Below, piece after piece: positions 1 to 5,888 of a stretch of 7,185 nucleotides of DNA. The translations under genes were made by a program, and so were the position numbers. Origin of the DNA: Deltaproteobacteria bacterium (GTDB taxonomy: Bacteria; Desulfobacterota; Desulfobacteria; Desulfobacterales; JAFDHS01). The notes beneath the pieces were generated by a model, which had not been told where the DNA came from, did not search any database, and worked only from the letters and a program-made list of their open reading frames with translations. How positions within the stretch are numbered: position 1 is the stretch's first letter; each line of letters opens with the position of its first letter. The DNA lies in NCBI GenBank assembly GCA_019308655.1, contig JAFDHS010000042.1, positions 1-7,185 of the forward strand, written 5' to 3'.

Positions 1-92
1 TACCCTTCTTTGCCCAGAGATACCTCCAGCAGTTTAAGATTCGAGGGATTGTCATCTACAGCAAGTATGGAAAAACGCGAGGCTGCCGGCAT
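1..92 (-). CDS. Response regulator receiver (REC) domain, N-terminal fragment, cut by window edge
   Basis: About 30 residues are visible before the edge. They read MPAASRFSILAVDDNPSNLK followed by LLEVSLGKEGY. This is the first beta strand and acidic pocket (AVDDNPSN) of a CheY-like receiver domain, followed by helix 1. The pair of Asp residues normally binds Mg2+ next to the phospho-accepting Asp, which lies outside the window. Two in-frame ATGs exist, at 98 and 92. The AAAAGG ribosome binding site (101-106) is 8 nt from the ATG at 92 but only 2 nt from the one at 98, so 92 is preferred. The gene begins about 23 nt after the stop of the HPt gene on the same strand, so the two are probably co-transcribed and may belong to one phosphorelay. 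Any output domain cannot be seen. Confidence 0.8.
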   Translation of the reverse strand, partial: MPAASRFSILAVDDNPSNLKLLEVSLGKEG

Positions 93-114
93 GTTCATGA
101 CCTTTTAGGGATTT

Positions 115-426
115 CTATAAATTTTTGCGTATCAGATCCAGCTTTTCTTTTAAGAGAGCAACAGTATCATTTAATCCATCAAAGTTGTTACTGCGGGCAC
201 TCTCTTCCGCATTCCGGGCGATCACTGAAATATCCATGAATCCAAGATTTCCTGATGCTCCTTTTAAAGAATGTGCGGCTTCAATCGCCGATCTTGCATC
301 TTTATTTTCATATGCAGTCCGTAATTTATCAATATCTGAAAGCGATGTTGAGATAAAGGTTTTAAGAATTTCCCGGAATTGTTCCTCTTTCAGACCCAAT
401 TTATCTGCCAATTCTTTAAACGCCAT
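115..426 (-). CDS. Stand-alone HPt (histidine phosphotransfer) domain protein
   Basis: This small cytoplasmic protein of 103 aa is expected to carry a phosphoryl group between receiver domains in a multistep phosphorelay. The HPt signature AAHSLKGASGNLGF is clear, with the phospho-accepting His at residue 52 of the chosen start. The following Lys-Gly and the Gly/Asn turn are typical of the family. The rest is helical and charged, as expected for a four-helix bundle, and the protein consists only of the HPt domain. The start at 426 is chosen over an in-frame ATG at 450 because a near-perfect AAAGGAGG lies 6 nt upstream of 426. A receiver-domain gene follows closely on the same strand and is its likely partner. 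The cognate hybrid kinase is not in view, so the signal sensed is unknown. Confidence 0.88.
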   Translation of the reverse strand: MAFKELADKLGLKEEQFREILKTFISTSLSDIDKLRTAYENKDARSAIEAAHSLKGASGNLGFMDISVIARNAEESARSNNFDGLNDTVALLKEKLDLIRKNL

Positions 427-432
427 ACACGT

Positions 433-440
433 CCTCCTTT
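433..440 (-). promoter_or_regulatory. Strong Shine-Dalgarno site deciding the HPt start
   Basis: On the minus strand this reads AAAGGAGG, an almost complete anti-16S match. It lies 6 nt before the ATG at 426 and inside the reading frame that would begin at the upstream ATG (450). This strongly favours the shorter protein. Confidence 0.8.
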
Positions 441-471
441 GATTACTCAAAATATGATTTTTTGGATATGC

Positions 472-501
472 TTTAAATGCTCATTCCCGGAGCTGTTTCA
501 A
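472..501 (-). promoter_or_regulatory. Candidate sigma70-type promoter for the HPt / response regulator pair
   Basis: On the minus strand, TTGAAA (496-501) and TTTAAA (472-477) are separated by 18 nt, about 45 nt upstream of the HPt start. Both boxes are imperfect, and the AT-rich background makes a chance match possible. Confidence 0.25.
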
Positions 502-672
502 TTCAACGAAGAATCCGTAAGACTGCAACTATTTGAAATATATATGAAGCAAAATTGAGAGGTTTGAATATAGCAAAAGACAAGTCTTCATATTTTTACC
601 TTAATCTCCAGCCATCAGGCAACTGTTTTTATCAATTTGCCCAAACAAAATATTTAACACCGGCAAATTTTC
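502..672. other. AT-rich part of the divergent intergenic region, no gene seen
   Basis: No coding frame with a ribosome binding site was found here. The only symmetric element noticed is AAGACAAGTCTT (577-588), a 5-bp dyad with a 2-nt centre. It could be an operator but is too short to claim. The stretch separates the HPt promoter region from the ahcY promoter region. Confidence 0.5.
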
Positions 673-700
673 TTGACTAAACAGGCAATCACGCTATAGA
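673..700 (+). promoter_or_regulatory. Candidate distal sigma70 promoter for ahcY
   Basis: TTGACT (673-678) and TATAGA (695-700) are separated by 16 nt. Both boxes match the consensus at five of six positions. Transcription would begin near 707 and give a leader of about 165 nt before ahcY. Confidence 0.5.
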
Positions 701-713
701 TGTCTATCTATTC

Positions 714-742
714 TTGACATCACCATCGCCAAAGACTATCTT
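714..742 (+). promoter_or_regulatory. Candidate proximal sigma70 promoter for ahcY
   Basis: A perfect -35 box TTGACA (714-719) and a -10-like TATCTT (737-742) are separated by the ideal 17 nt. The predicted start is near 749, about 120 nt before the ahcY ATG. With the element at 673-700 this makes a possible tandem promoter pair. Confidence 0.55.
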
Positions 743-820
743 ATCGGCCTTCAAACGGCATTTTTATGATTACCGATTTTTAAACAACATGCCGACAAAT
801 CAAGAATTCTTTAGAATCTT
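743..820 (+). promoter_or_regulatory. ahcY 5' leader with overlapping potential stem-loops
   Basis: Several short complementary segments lie between the proximal promoter and ahcY. ATCGG (743-747) can pair with CCGAT (773-777). CGGCAT (756-761) can pair with ATGCCG (789-794). TCGGC (744-748) can alternatively pair with GCCGA (791-795). A further hairpin with one bulged A can form between 802-809 and 814-820. No T-run follows any of them, so they do not form an intrinsic terminator, and I do not recognise a known riboswitch class. Confidence 0.25.
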
Positions 821-870
821 CAATTTCTATAAAGATATCAAAGTAAACAAAAAAAGGAGAATATAACATA

Positions 871-2295
871 ATGTCCCTTCTTGAACTTGATCTCTCACTC
901 CCGTATAAAGTCGCCGACATGGCACTTGCAGATTTTGGCGCTATGGAAATGCAACTTTCTGAAAATGAGATGCCCGGTCTGATGGCGGTGCGGGAAAAAT
1001 ATGGCCCCCAAAAACCGCTCAAAGGCCTGAAAGTTACGGGAAGCCTTCATATGACGATTCAAACCGCCATGCTCATCGAAACGTTAAAAGAACTCGGTGC
1101 CGACATCCGATGGGCCTCATGTAATATTTTCTCAACACAGGACCACGCAGCAGCAGCCATTGCCAAAAGAAATTCCGCAGCGGTATATGCATGGAAAGGG
1201 GAAAACCTTGAAGAATACTGGTGGTGCACCGAGCAGGCCCTTACCTGGCCGGACGGCAGCGGCCCCGACCTGATCGTGGACGACGGCGGCGATGCCACAC
1301 TCTATATTCACCAGGGCGTTCTGGTTGAAAAAGATCCGACACTGCTGGATAAGACCTATGACTGTCCGGACATGACATGTCTCATGGACCGACTGAGAGC
1401 AAACTATGAAAGTGATCCTCAACGTTGGACAAAGGTCGCCTCAAAAGCACTCGGTGTTTCCGAAGAGACCACCACCGGTGTCCACCGGCTCTACCACCTG
1501 GAAAAGACCGGAGGCCTTCTTTTTCCGGCCATTAACGTAAATGATTCGGTAACAAAATCAAAATTTGATAACCTGTATGGCTGTCAGGAATCCCTTGCCG
1601 ATGGAATCAAGCGGGCCACGGATATTATGATTGCCGGAAAAGTTGTGGTTATCTGCGGCTACGGTGATGTCGGCAAAGGATGCGCAAAGTCAATGCGCGG
1701 GTTTGGCGCACGCGTGATTCTGACCGAAATCGACCCCATCTGTGCACTTCAGGCCTCCATGGAAGGCTACGAGGTCTTGACCATGGAAGAGGCGGCCTCC
1801 CTGGGCGATATCTTTGTCACCGCCACAGGATGCTGTGACGTCATTACCGGTATGCATATGGAAAAAATGAAGAATGAAGCCATTATATGTAATATCGGCC
1901 ATTTCGACAGTGAAATCGAAATGAGTTATCTTGAAAAAAATCCGGATTTCAAACGAATCAAGATTAAGCCCCAAGTAGATAAGTGGACACTCACATCAGG
2001 ACGATCCATCATCGTGCTGGCGGAGGGAAGACTGGTAAACCTGGGATGCGCTACAGGCCATCCAAGTTTTGTTATGAGTAACAGCTTTACCAATCAATGC
2101 CTTGCACAAATAAAACTCGCATCGGATAAACTTGAACGAAAGGTATATACGCTCCCCAAAATTCTTGATGAAGAGGTGGCGCGCTTACATATAGACAAAC
2201 TCGGCGTACAAATGACCCGTCTGACCCAAAAGCAGGCGGATTATCTCGGCATCCCCGTCAACGGTCCGTTCAAGCCGGAGTACTACAGGTATTAA
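871..2295 (+). CDS. ahcY: Adenosylhomocysteinase (S-adenosyl-L-homocysteine hydrolase)
   Basis: This cytoplasmic NAD-dependent enzyme hydrolyses S-adenosylhomocysteine to adenosine and homocysteine. It removes the inhibitory product of SAM-dependent methyltransferases and feeds the methyl cycle. The protein is 474 aa, the longer form with an insertion of about 40 residues around 110-195. Visible family elements include SLHMT (His60), DDGGD (138-142), EETTTG (Glu199) and NDSVTKSKFDN, which holds the substrate-contacting Lys229 and Asp233. The Rossmann motif GYGDVGKG for NAD lies at 263-270, followed by NIGHFD (His344) and VNLGCATGHPS (390-399). The C-terminal GPFKPEYYRY supplies Lys and Tyr that reach the partner subunit's NAD site in the known tetramer. 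No key residue is missing. The ATG is preceded by AGGAG about 11 nt upstream. Two promoter-like elements lie upstream, and the next gene begins 55 nt downstream on the same strand. Confidence 0.97.
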   Translation: MSLLELDLSLPYKVADMALADFGAMEMQLSENEMPGLMAVREKYGPQKPLKGLKVTGSLHMTIQTAMLIETLKELGADIRWASCNIFSTQDHAAAAIAKRNSAAVYAWKGENLEEYWWCTEQALTWPDGSGPDLIVDDGGDATLYIHQGVLVEKDPTLLDKTYDCPDMTCLMDRLRANYESDPQRWTKVASKALGVSEETTTGVHRLYHLEKTGGLLFPAINVNDSVTKSKFDNLYGCQESLADGIKRATDIMIAGKVVVICGYGDVGKGCAKSMRGFGARVILTEIDPICALQASMEGYEVLTMEEAASLGDIFVTATGCCDVITGMHMEKMKNEAIICNIGHFDSEIEMSYLEKNPDFKRIKIKPQVDKWTLTSGRSIIVLAEGRLVNLGCATGHPSFVMSNSFTNQCLAQIKLASDKLERKVYTLPKILDEEVARLHIDKLGVQMTRLTQKQADYLGIPVNGPFKPEYYRY

Positions 2296-2350
2296 TCAAG
2301 ACGGTTTCATAATGATTAAGAGTGGGTAAGATTTAAGGAGCAGTAAAAGT

Positions 2351-2800
2351 ATGACATTTTCATTTAAGGAAGAACTCTCAAACGCAGATGCAGAAGAGTT
2401 TCTGCCCCAAAATTTAACACCCAAGATGCTGGCATATATCGGCATCAGAGTGGATGATTTTATTGAACAGTATGCTTCAAAGGAAAACAAAAAAATCAGG
2501 TTTGATCCTGATATTATGGACATAGTAACCCAAATATATGTCAGTCAAAATGGAGATCATGAGATTGATTTAAGCGATATAAACAATATCATTGCATACC
2601 AGGAAGACATGGCCAAAGGAGCGACCTATTATTGCCTTGCGGTTCACCGGGAAGCCCTTGGACGGGATTCCGGCATCCCATACGAAAACCCGACCTTGGA
2701 GAACATTCTCACCAAGGCACCGGATTCTTATGAGTGTAACGAAATGATAGAAAAGGTCAAAAAGAAAAACTGTTCCGGCTGTTCGGGGTGCTCGGTGTAA
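2351..2800 (+). CDS. Unrecognised 149-aa protein with C-terminal CSGCSGC tail
   Basis: I do not recognise the family. The protein is acidic and largely helical in appearance, with no signal peptide or membrane segment, so it is probably cytoplasmic. Cysteines are at 95, 129, 141, 144 and 147. The last three form the closing NCSGCSGCSV, a flexible Cys-Gly-Ser tail right after a Lys-rich stretch (KVKKKN). Such tails could bind metal or take part in thiol chemistry, but that is inference. The gene has a good ribosome binding site (AAGGAG, 10 nt before the ATG) and follows ahcY by 55 nt without a terminator between them, so co-transcription is likely. A strong terminator structure follows at 2915-2958. 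The similar Ser/Cys-rich end of the zinc-ribbon protein at 5434-5682 may be coincidence or may reflect a shared chemical role. Confidence 0.8.
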   Translation: MTFSFKEELSNADAEEFLPQNLTPKMLAYIGIRVDDFIEQYASKENKKIRFDPDIMDIVTQIYVSQNGDHEIDLSDINNIIAYQEDMAKGATYYCLAVHREALGRDSGIPYENPTLENILTKAPDSYECNEMIEKVKKKNCSGCSGCSV

Positions 2801-2810
2801 ATCTTAAAGC

Positions 2811-2851
2811 AAGTGCCTAAAGTGAGCTAAAGTTTGAAGTGAGCTAAAGTT
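2811..2851. repeat. Short intergenic direct repeats
   Basis: The 15-nt unit AAGTGAGCTAAAGTT occurs exactly at 2820-2834 and 2837-2851. A degenerate, overlapping copy (AAGTGCCTAAAGT) begins at 2811. The repeats lie just after the stop of the 149-aa gene. The last copy runs into the left arm of the fold-back at 2847-2908, so the two structures may form one intergenic repeat element. Confidence 0.7.
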
Positions 2852-2908
2852 GAGGAATCGCTTCGCTCTGTCTTTTTTATATATAAATTTGACAGAATAC
2901 CTCAACTT
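2847..2908. repeat. Nested inverted repeat (fold-back) in convergent intergenic region
   Basis: A perfect 9-bp outer stem pairs AAGTTGAGG (2847-2855) with CCTCAACTT (2900-2908). Inside it a 6-bp stem pairs TCTGTC (2867-2872) with GACAGA (2891-2896). The centre holds a 12-bp AT palindrome (TTTATATATAAA, 2876-2887). This nested symmetry exceeds what a terminator needs, and a separate standard terminator follows at 2915. It resembles a small non-coding mobile or intergenic repeat element, but no second genomic copy can be checked here. Confidence 0.6.
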
Positions 2909-2914
2909 ACAAAT

Positions 2915-2958
2915 AAAAAACCCGGTTTTGAACGTTTACGTTCAGTGCCGGGTTTTTT
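2915..2958. terminator. Bidirectional rho-independent terminator between convergent genes
   Basis: AAAAAACCCGG (2915-2925) pairs with CCGGGTTTTTT (2948-2958). An inner stem pairs GAACG (2930-2934) with CGTTC (2939-2943) around a TTTA loop. The A-run on one side and T-run on the other give a U-tract in both directions. It can therefore end both the ahcY-side transcript and the cobA-hemD transcript, whose stop codon is about 22 bp away. Confidence 0.9.
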
Positions 2959-2979
2959 GATTTAATAGATCAACTTGGT

Positions 2980-4506
2980 TCACTTTTCCTGATAATACTT
3001 CAAGATCGCTTCGCATAATCCGGGGATGGTAAAAGATTTTGCGCTGATGCGGACATCAAAACCCAGGTCCCTGGCTGTATCGGTGGTGATGGGTCCTATG
3101 CTCGCTACAGTGACCCCTTTCATCAGGTGGTCAAACTTTTCAGGAGGGATAAGGGCCTTGAAGTTTTTTACGGTGGAAGAACTGGTGAAGGTAACCAGAT
3201 CTATTGTTCTTTCTTCAAGCCGCTGCAACAGCACATCTGCGTTCTCATGGACTTCATTGGTGCGATATGCAGTTACTTCATCAACCTGGGCCCCCATTTT
3301 CCGTAATTCCACGGGAAGAACCGGCCTTGCTTCCCCGGCACGGGGCAGGAGTATTTTTTTGCCCTTGATATCTTCCGCCTTAAACGCATCAACAACCGAC
3401 TCCGCCCGGTAACTTTCAGGGAGAATATCGGTATTTATTCCAAAATCAAACAGTTTTTTTGCGGTTACCGGACCGATGCATGCAGTACGCATGTTTAAAT
3501 CACGCGAATCTCTGTTTTTTTCAAAAAGCCGTTCAAAAAAGAAATTTACGCCGTTTACACTGGTAAAGACAAGCCAGTCAAAAGAAGAAAGATTTTCAAT
3601 GGCCGCATCAAGAGGCTTTAAGTCATCCGGTGGGACGACCTTTATGGTCGGGCATTCCAGACATTCAGCACCGAATTCCGAAAGCCGATTGACCAGATCG
3701 CTCGCCTGTTCCCTGGCCCGGGTCACCACAATTCTTTTACCCATCAATGGCCTGTTTTCAAACCATTTCATTTTCTCCCTTAATTTTACGACGTCGCCGA
3801 CAATAATGATGGAAGGAGACGTAAGACTTGCGGCCTTTACCCGTTCAACAATTGTATCGAGGGTGCCCGTAACCGTAGCCTGACCCGGAGTCGTGCCCCA
3901 CCGAACCAGTGCCACAGGCGTGTCGGAGGGTTTTCCGCCTTCTATCAACTGACGGGTAATATGGGGCAGATTTTTAACCCCCATGAGAAATACAATTGTC
4001 CCGATGCCCTTTGCCAAAGATTCCCAGTCAATGCTGGATTCTTTTTTTTCGGGGTTTTCATGGCCGGTTACAAAAGCAACCGTGGAGGTAAATTTTCGAT
4101 GGGTCAGCGGAATCCCGGCATAGGCCGGGGCCGCTATGGCGGATGTAACGCCGGGTACAATCTCAAAAGGGATACCGGCCTTGATAAGTTCTTCCGCTTC
4201 TTCCCCTCCCCTTCCGAATATAAAGGGATCGCCGCCTTTGAGACGGGTAACGGTCAGTCCGTTTTTTGCCTTTTCCACAATCAGCGCATTGATCCCGTCC
4301 TGGGACAGGGTATGGTCCCCTCCTTTTTTACCGACATAAATGACTTCTGCATTTTTTGGCGTATATTTTAAAAGAGCGGAGGATGCAAGATAGTCATAGA
4401 TGACAACATCGGAAAATTCAATGCATTCTCTTCCCTTTACGGTAATCAAACCGGGATCACCCGGCCCGGCGCCGACCAGATATACTTTACCTTTCGTTGT
4501 TTTCAT
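2980..4506 (-). CDS. cobA-hemD: Fused uroporphyrinogen-III C-methyltransferase / uroporphyrinogen-III synthase
   Basis: This is a bifunctional cytoplasmic enzyme of 508 aa. The N-terminal half (about 7-245) is a SAM-dependent uroporphyrinogen-III methyltransferase that makes precorrin-2. It shows YLVGAGPGDPGL (9-20), LKGGDPFIFGRGGEE (89-103), PGVTSA (118-123) and VALVRWGT (198-205). The C-terminal half (about 256-505) is a uroporphyrinogen-III synthase that cyclises hydroxymethylbilane. It shows VVTRAREQA, FTSVNGV, CIGPVTA, LLPRA, FTSSSTV and SIGPITTDTA in the expected order. The sequence is highly divergent outside these patches, as is usual for HemD. The product feeds siroheme, cobalamin and, in many sulfate reducers, siroheme-dependent haem synthesis. 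ATG 4506 is preferred because an AAGG lies 9 nt upstream; ATG 4512 has only 3 nt spacing. The start overlaps the end of hemC by about 20 nt, suggesting translational coupling. A strong terminator follows. Confidence 0.95.
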   Translation of the reverse strand: MKTTKGKVYLVGAGPGDPGLITVKGRECIEFSDVVIYDYLASSALLKYTPKNAEVIYVGKKGGDHTLSQDGINALIVEKAKNGLTVTRLKGGDPFIFGRGGEEAEELIKAGIPFEIVPGVTSAIAAPAYAGIPLTHRKFTSTVAFVTGHENPEKKESSIDWESLAKGIGTIVFLMGVKNLPHITRQLIEGGKPSDTPVALVRWGTTPGQATVTGTLDTIVERVKAASLTSPSIIIVGDVVKLREKMKWFENRPLMGKRIVVTRAREQASDLVNRLSEFGAECLECPTIKVVPPDDLKPLDAAIENLSSFDWLVFTSVNGVNFFFERLFEKNRDSRDLNMRTACIGPVTAKKLFDFGINTDILPESYRAESVVDAFKAEDIKGKKILLPRAGEARPVLPVELRKMGAQVDEVTAYRTNEVHENADVLLQRLEERTIDLVTFTSSSTVKNFKALIPPEKFDHLMKGVTVASIGPITTDTARDLGFDVRISAKSFTIPGLCEAILKYYQEK

Positions 4507-5434
4507 CCGCATCCGCCTTCAATTTTTCCAAGATGTCTTTCGCCCCCATTGAAAGCAGGCGATCGGCAAGTTCAATGCCTATGCGCTCTGAAGCGGTTTC
4601 GGGCCCCGAGAGCGTTTCTCTGATCATAATTTTACCGTCAATACCGGCAACAAGTCCGCAAAGGGTAAAGGTATTGTCAGCAATCTTCCCATGGGCTGCG
4701 ATGGGAACCTGACACCCGCCTTCCAGACGGTTTAAAAAGGCACGCTCCCCCATCACCACCAACCGGGTTTCACGATGATCCAAACAAGAGACCATCGGTC
4801 CGATTTCAGGATCATTTTCTCTGGTTTCAAGACAAAGAGCACCCTGTCCCACTGCGGGCAGCATCAAATTCTCATCCAGGTATTCGGTTATTCTGCTTTC
4901 AAAACCCAGACGTTTTACACCCGCGGCCGCCACGATTACAGCATCCATTTTTTCCGTTTCAAGCTTTTTGATGCGCGTATCCAGGTTACCCCTTAAAGGA
5001 AGTATGACGATATCCGGTCTTGAATGCCGAAGCTGCGAAGATCGCCTCAGGCTGCTTGTGCCGATGCAGGCACCCGGGCTCAGTTCGGAAAGCAGGGTCC
5101 CTTTTCTGGAAATCATCACATCATTGGGAGTTTCACGCAGGGGAATCGCACCGATACAAAGCCCGTCCGGTATTTCCGCGGGCATATCCTTCATGCTGTG
5201 AACGGCAATATCGATGCGGCCGTCCAAAAGAGAATCTTCAATCTCTTTCACAAAGAGTCCCTTGCCGCCGATTTTGGCCAGAGGCACATCAAGGATTTTA
5301 TCTCCTTTTGTCTTTATGATGACAATTTCAAAAGAAAAGGAAGGATATCTTTCTCCAAGAGCTGATTTAACCCAATTGGCCTGCCACAGGGCCAGCCTGC
5401 TCCCACGGGTTCCGATTTTTATTATATCCGCCAT
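4487..5434 (-). CDS. hemC: Porphobilinogen deaminase (hydroxymethylbilane synthase)
   Basis: This cytoplasmic enzyme joins four porphobilinogen molecules into hydroxymethylbilane, the substrate of the HemD domain encoded next. The 315-aa length is normal. Visible elements are IGTRGSRLALWQA (8-20), the catalytic Asp83 in HSMKDMP, GTSSLRR (125-131), LRGNLDTR (147-154), VGQGAL (195-200) and LEGGCQVPI. Cys241 in the last motif should carry the dipyrromethane cofactor. The ATG at 5434 shares one base with the stop of the upstream zinc-ribbon gene (TGATG), a classic re-initiation arrangement. The in-frame TTG at 5455 would only add seven unconserved residues. The 3' end overlaps cobA-hemD. The ribosome binding site is weak, consistent with dependence on coupling to the upstream gene. 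Confidence 0.97.
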   Translation of the reverse strand: MADIIKIGTRGSRLALWQANWVKSALGERYPSFSFEIVIIKTKGDKILDVPLAKIGGKGLFVKEIEDSLLDGRIDIAVHSMKDMPAEIPDGLCIGAIPLRETPNDVMISRKGTLLSELSPGACIGTSSLRRSSQLRHSRPDIVILPLRGNLDTRIKKLETEKMDAVIVAAAGVKRLGFESRITEYLDENLMLPAVGQGALCLETRENDPEIGPMVSCLDHRETRLVVMGERAFLNRLEGGCQVPIAAHGKIADNTFTLCGLVAGIDGKIMIRETLSGPETASERIGIELADRLLSMGAKDILEKLKADADENNER

Positions 5435-5682
5435 CAGTGACCACAGCCTGCACAACTGGCAGCGCTACACCCGCTGCAAGATGATGAAGAGGAAACCGGT
5501 GCCGGATCAGAAGACCGACTGATTTCTCCTCCACCATTTCCCTTGGTTTTAAAGGAACAGGCAGACATGAGTCGGTTCACCTTGTTACTGTCACATGAAG
5601 GGCAATTCGGAACCTTGGTACCAAAAACCAGGTACTCAAAATCCCGGCCGCACTTTTCGCAATGATATTCATAAATAGGCAT
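5434..5682 (-). CDS. FmdB-family small zinc-ribbon protein with Ser/Cys-rich tail
   Basis: This 82-aa protein starts MPIYEYHCEKCG, the hallmark of the FmdB (CxxC_CxxC_SSSS) putative regulatory family. Cys8 and Cys11 with Cys27 and Cys30 form the expected zinc ribbon. A Gly/Ser-rich linker follows, and the tail carries VSSSSSCSGCSAASCAGCGH with four further cysteines (69, 72, 77, 80). The family is named after a regulator linked to formamidase and methylotrophy genes, but its biochemical role is poorly defined, so no function is assigned. The ribosome binding site AAGGA lies 7 nt before the ATG. Its stop overlaps the hemC start by one base, so it is the first gene of the tetrapyrrole cluster and likely affects hemC translation. 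The tail could sense or hold metal or thiols, which is speculation. Confidence 0.9.
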   Translation of the reverse strand: MPIYEYHCEKCGRDFEYLVFGTKVPNCPSCDSNKVNRLMSACSFKTKGNGGGEISRSSDPAPVSSSSSCSGCSAASCAGCGH

Positions 5683-5764
5683 TCTTCTTTCCTTGTATTG
5701 CTAAGAAATTGGTATATTTTTTTAATCCGTATCGAGTTCAAAAATAATCATCAACCGCTAAAAA

Positions 5765-5855
5765 ACAACCTGCCGATCCACACGCATCACTGGGTCTTTA
5801 TAATTTACCGACTTTGAACCTGACATTTCAAAACATCCGGCCTTTGGCAGGTTGT
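5765..5855. repeat. Perfect 10-bp inverted repeat upstream of the fmdB-like / hemC cluster
   Basis: ACAACCTGCC (5765-5774) and GGCAGGTTGT (5846-5855) are exact reverse complements enclosing 71 nt. They lie in the 206-bp gap between gmhA and the zinc-ribbon gene. The arms could form a long-loop stem, mark the ends of a small element, or serve as paired protein-binding sites. The enclosed DNA contains a weak minus-strand promoter candidate and no coding frame. Confidence 0.6.
5802..5831 (-). promoter_or_regulatory. Weak promoter candidate for the fmdB-like / hemC / cobA-hemD cluster
   Basis: On the minus strand, TTGAAA (5826-5831) and TAAATT (5802-5807) are separated by 18 nt. The resulting leader would be about 110 nt. 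The match is modest, and readthrough from gmhA is an alternative. Confidence 0.25.
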
Positions 5856-5888
5856 GCCCACCGAAACTTGACCAAAGTTAAGAGACAA

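Noticed and set aside
743..870. A known SAH or SAM riboswitch in the ahcY leader
   Set aside because: I could not find the conserved core of the SAH riboswitch or of SAM-I/SAM-II types. Only short generic stems are present, so it is reported as an unclassified leader structure.
919..936. TGGCACTTGCA resembling a sigma54 promoter
   Set aside because: The GC and TGC elements are not at the required spacing, and the motif lies inside the ahcY coding sequence.
2292..2319. TTAATCA...TGATTAA inverted repeat at the ahcY stop as a terminator
   Set aside because: The 7-bp stem is AT-rich with no following T-run, and the next gene starts 55 nt after ahcY with a good ribosome binding site, so readthrough is more likely.
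3961..4371. Long plus-strand open frames opposite cobA-hemD and hemC
   Set aside because: They are antisense shadows of strongly conserved genes, with no family resemblance and no convincing ribosome binding sites.
5426..5436. The UGA ending the zinc-ribbon gene as a selenocysteine codon, given selA nearby and the Cys-rich tail
   Set aside because: Readthrough would add only Trp-Arg-Ile after the UGA before a TAA. The UGA overlaps the hemC start in a standard TGATG coupling arrangement, and no SECIS-like hairpin stands out just downstream.
5434..5455. Upstream TTG start for hemC at 5455
   Set aside because: It would add seven non-conserved residues overlapping the zinc-ribbon gene. The ATG at 5434 gives the usual HemC N-terminus and a TGATG junction.
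5865..5879. AACTT-GACCA-AAGTT dyad after gmhA as an intrinsic terminator
   Set aside because: The stem is only 5 AT-rich base pairs, and no T-run follows on the minus strand.
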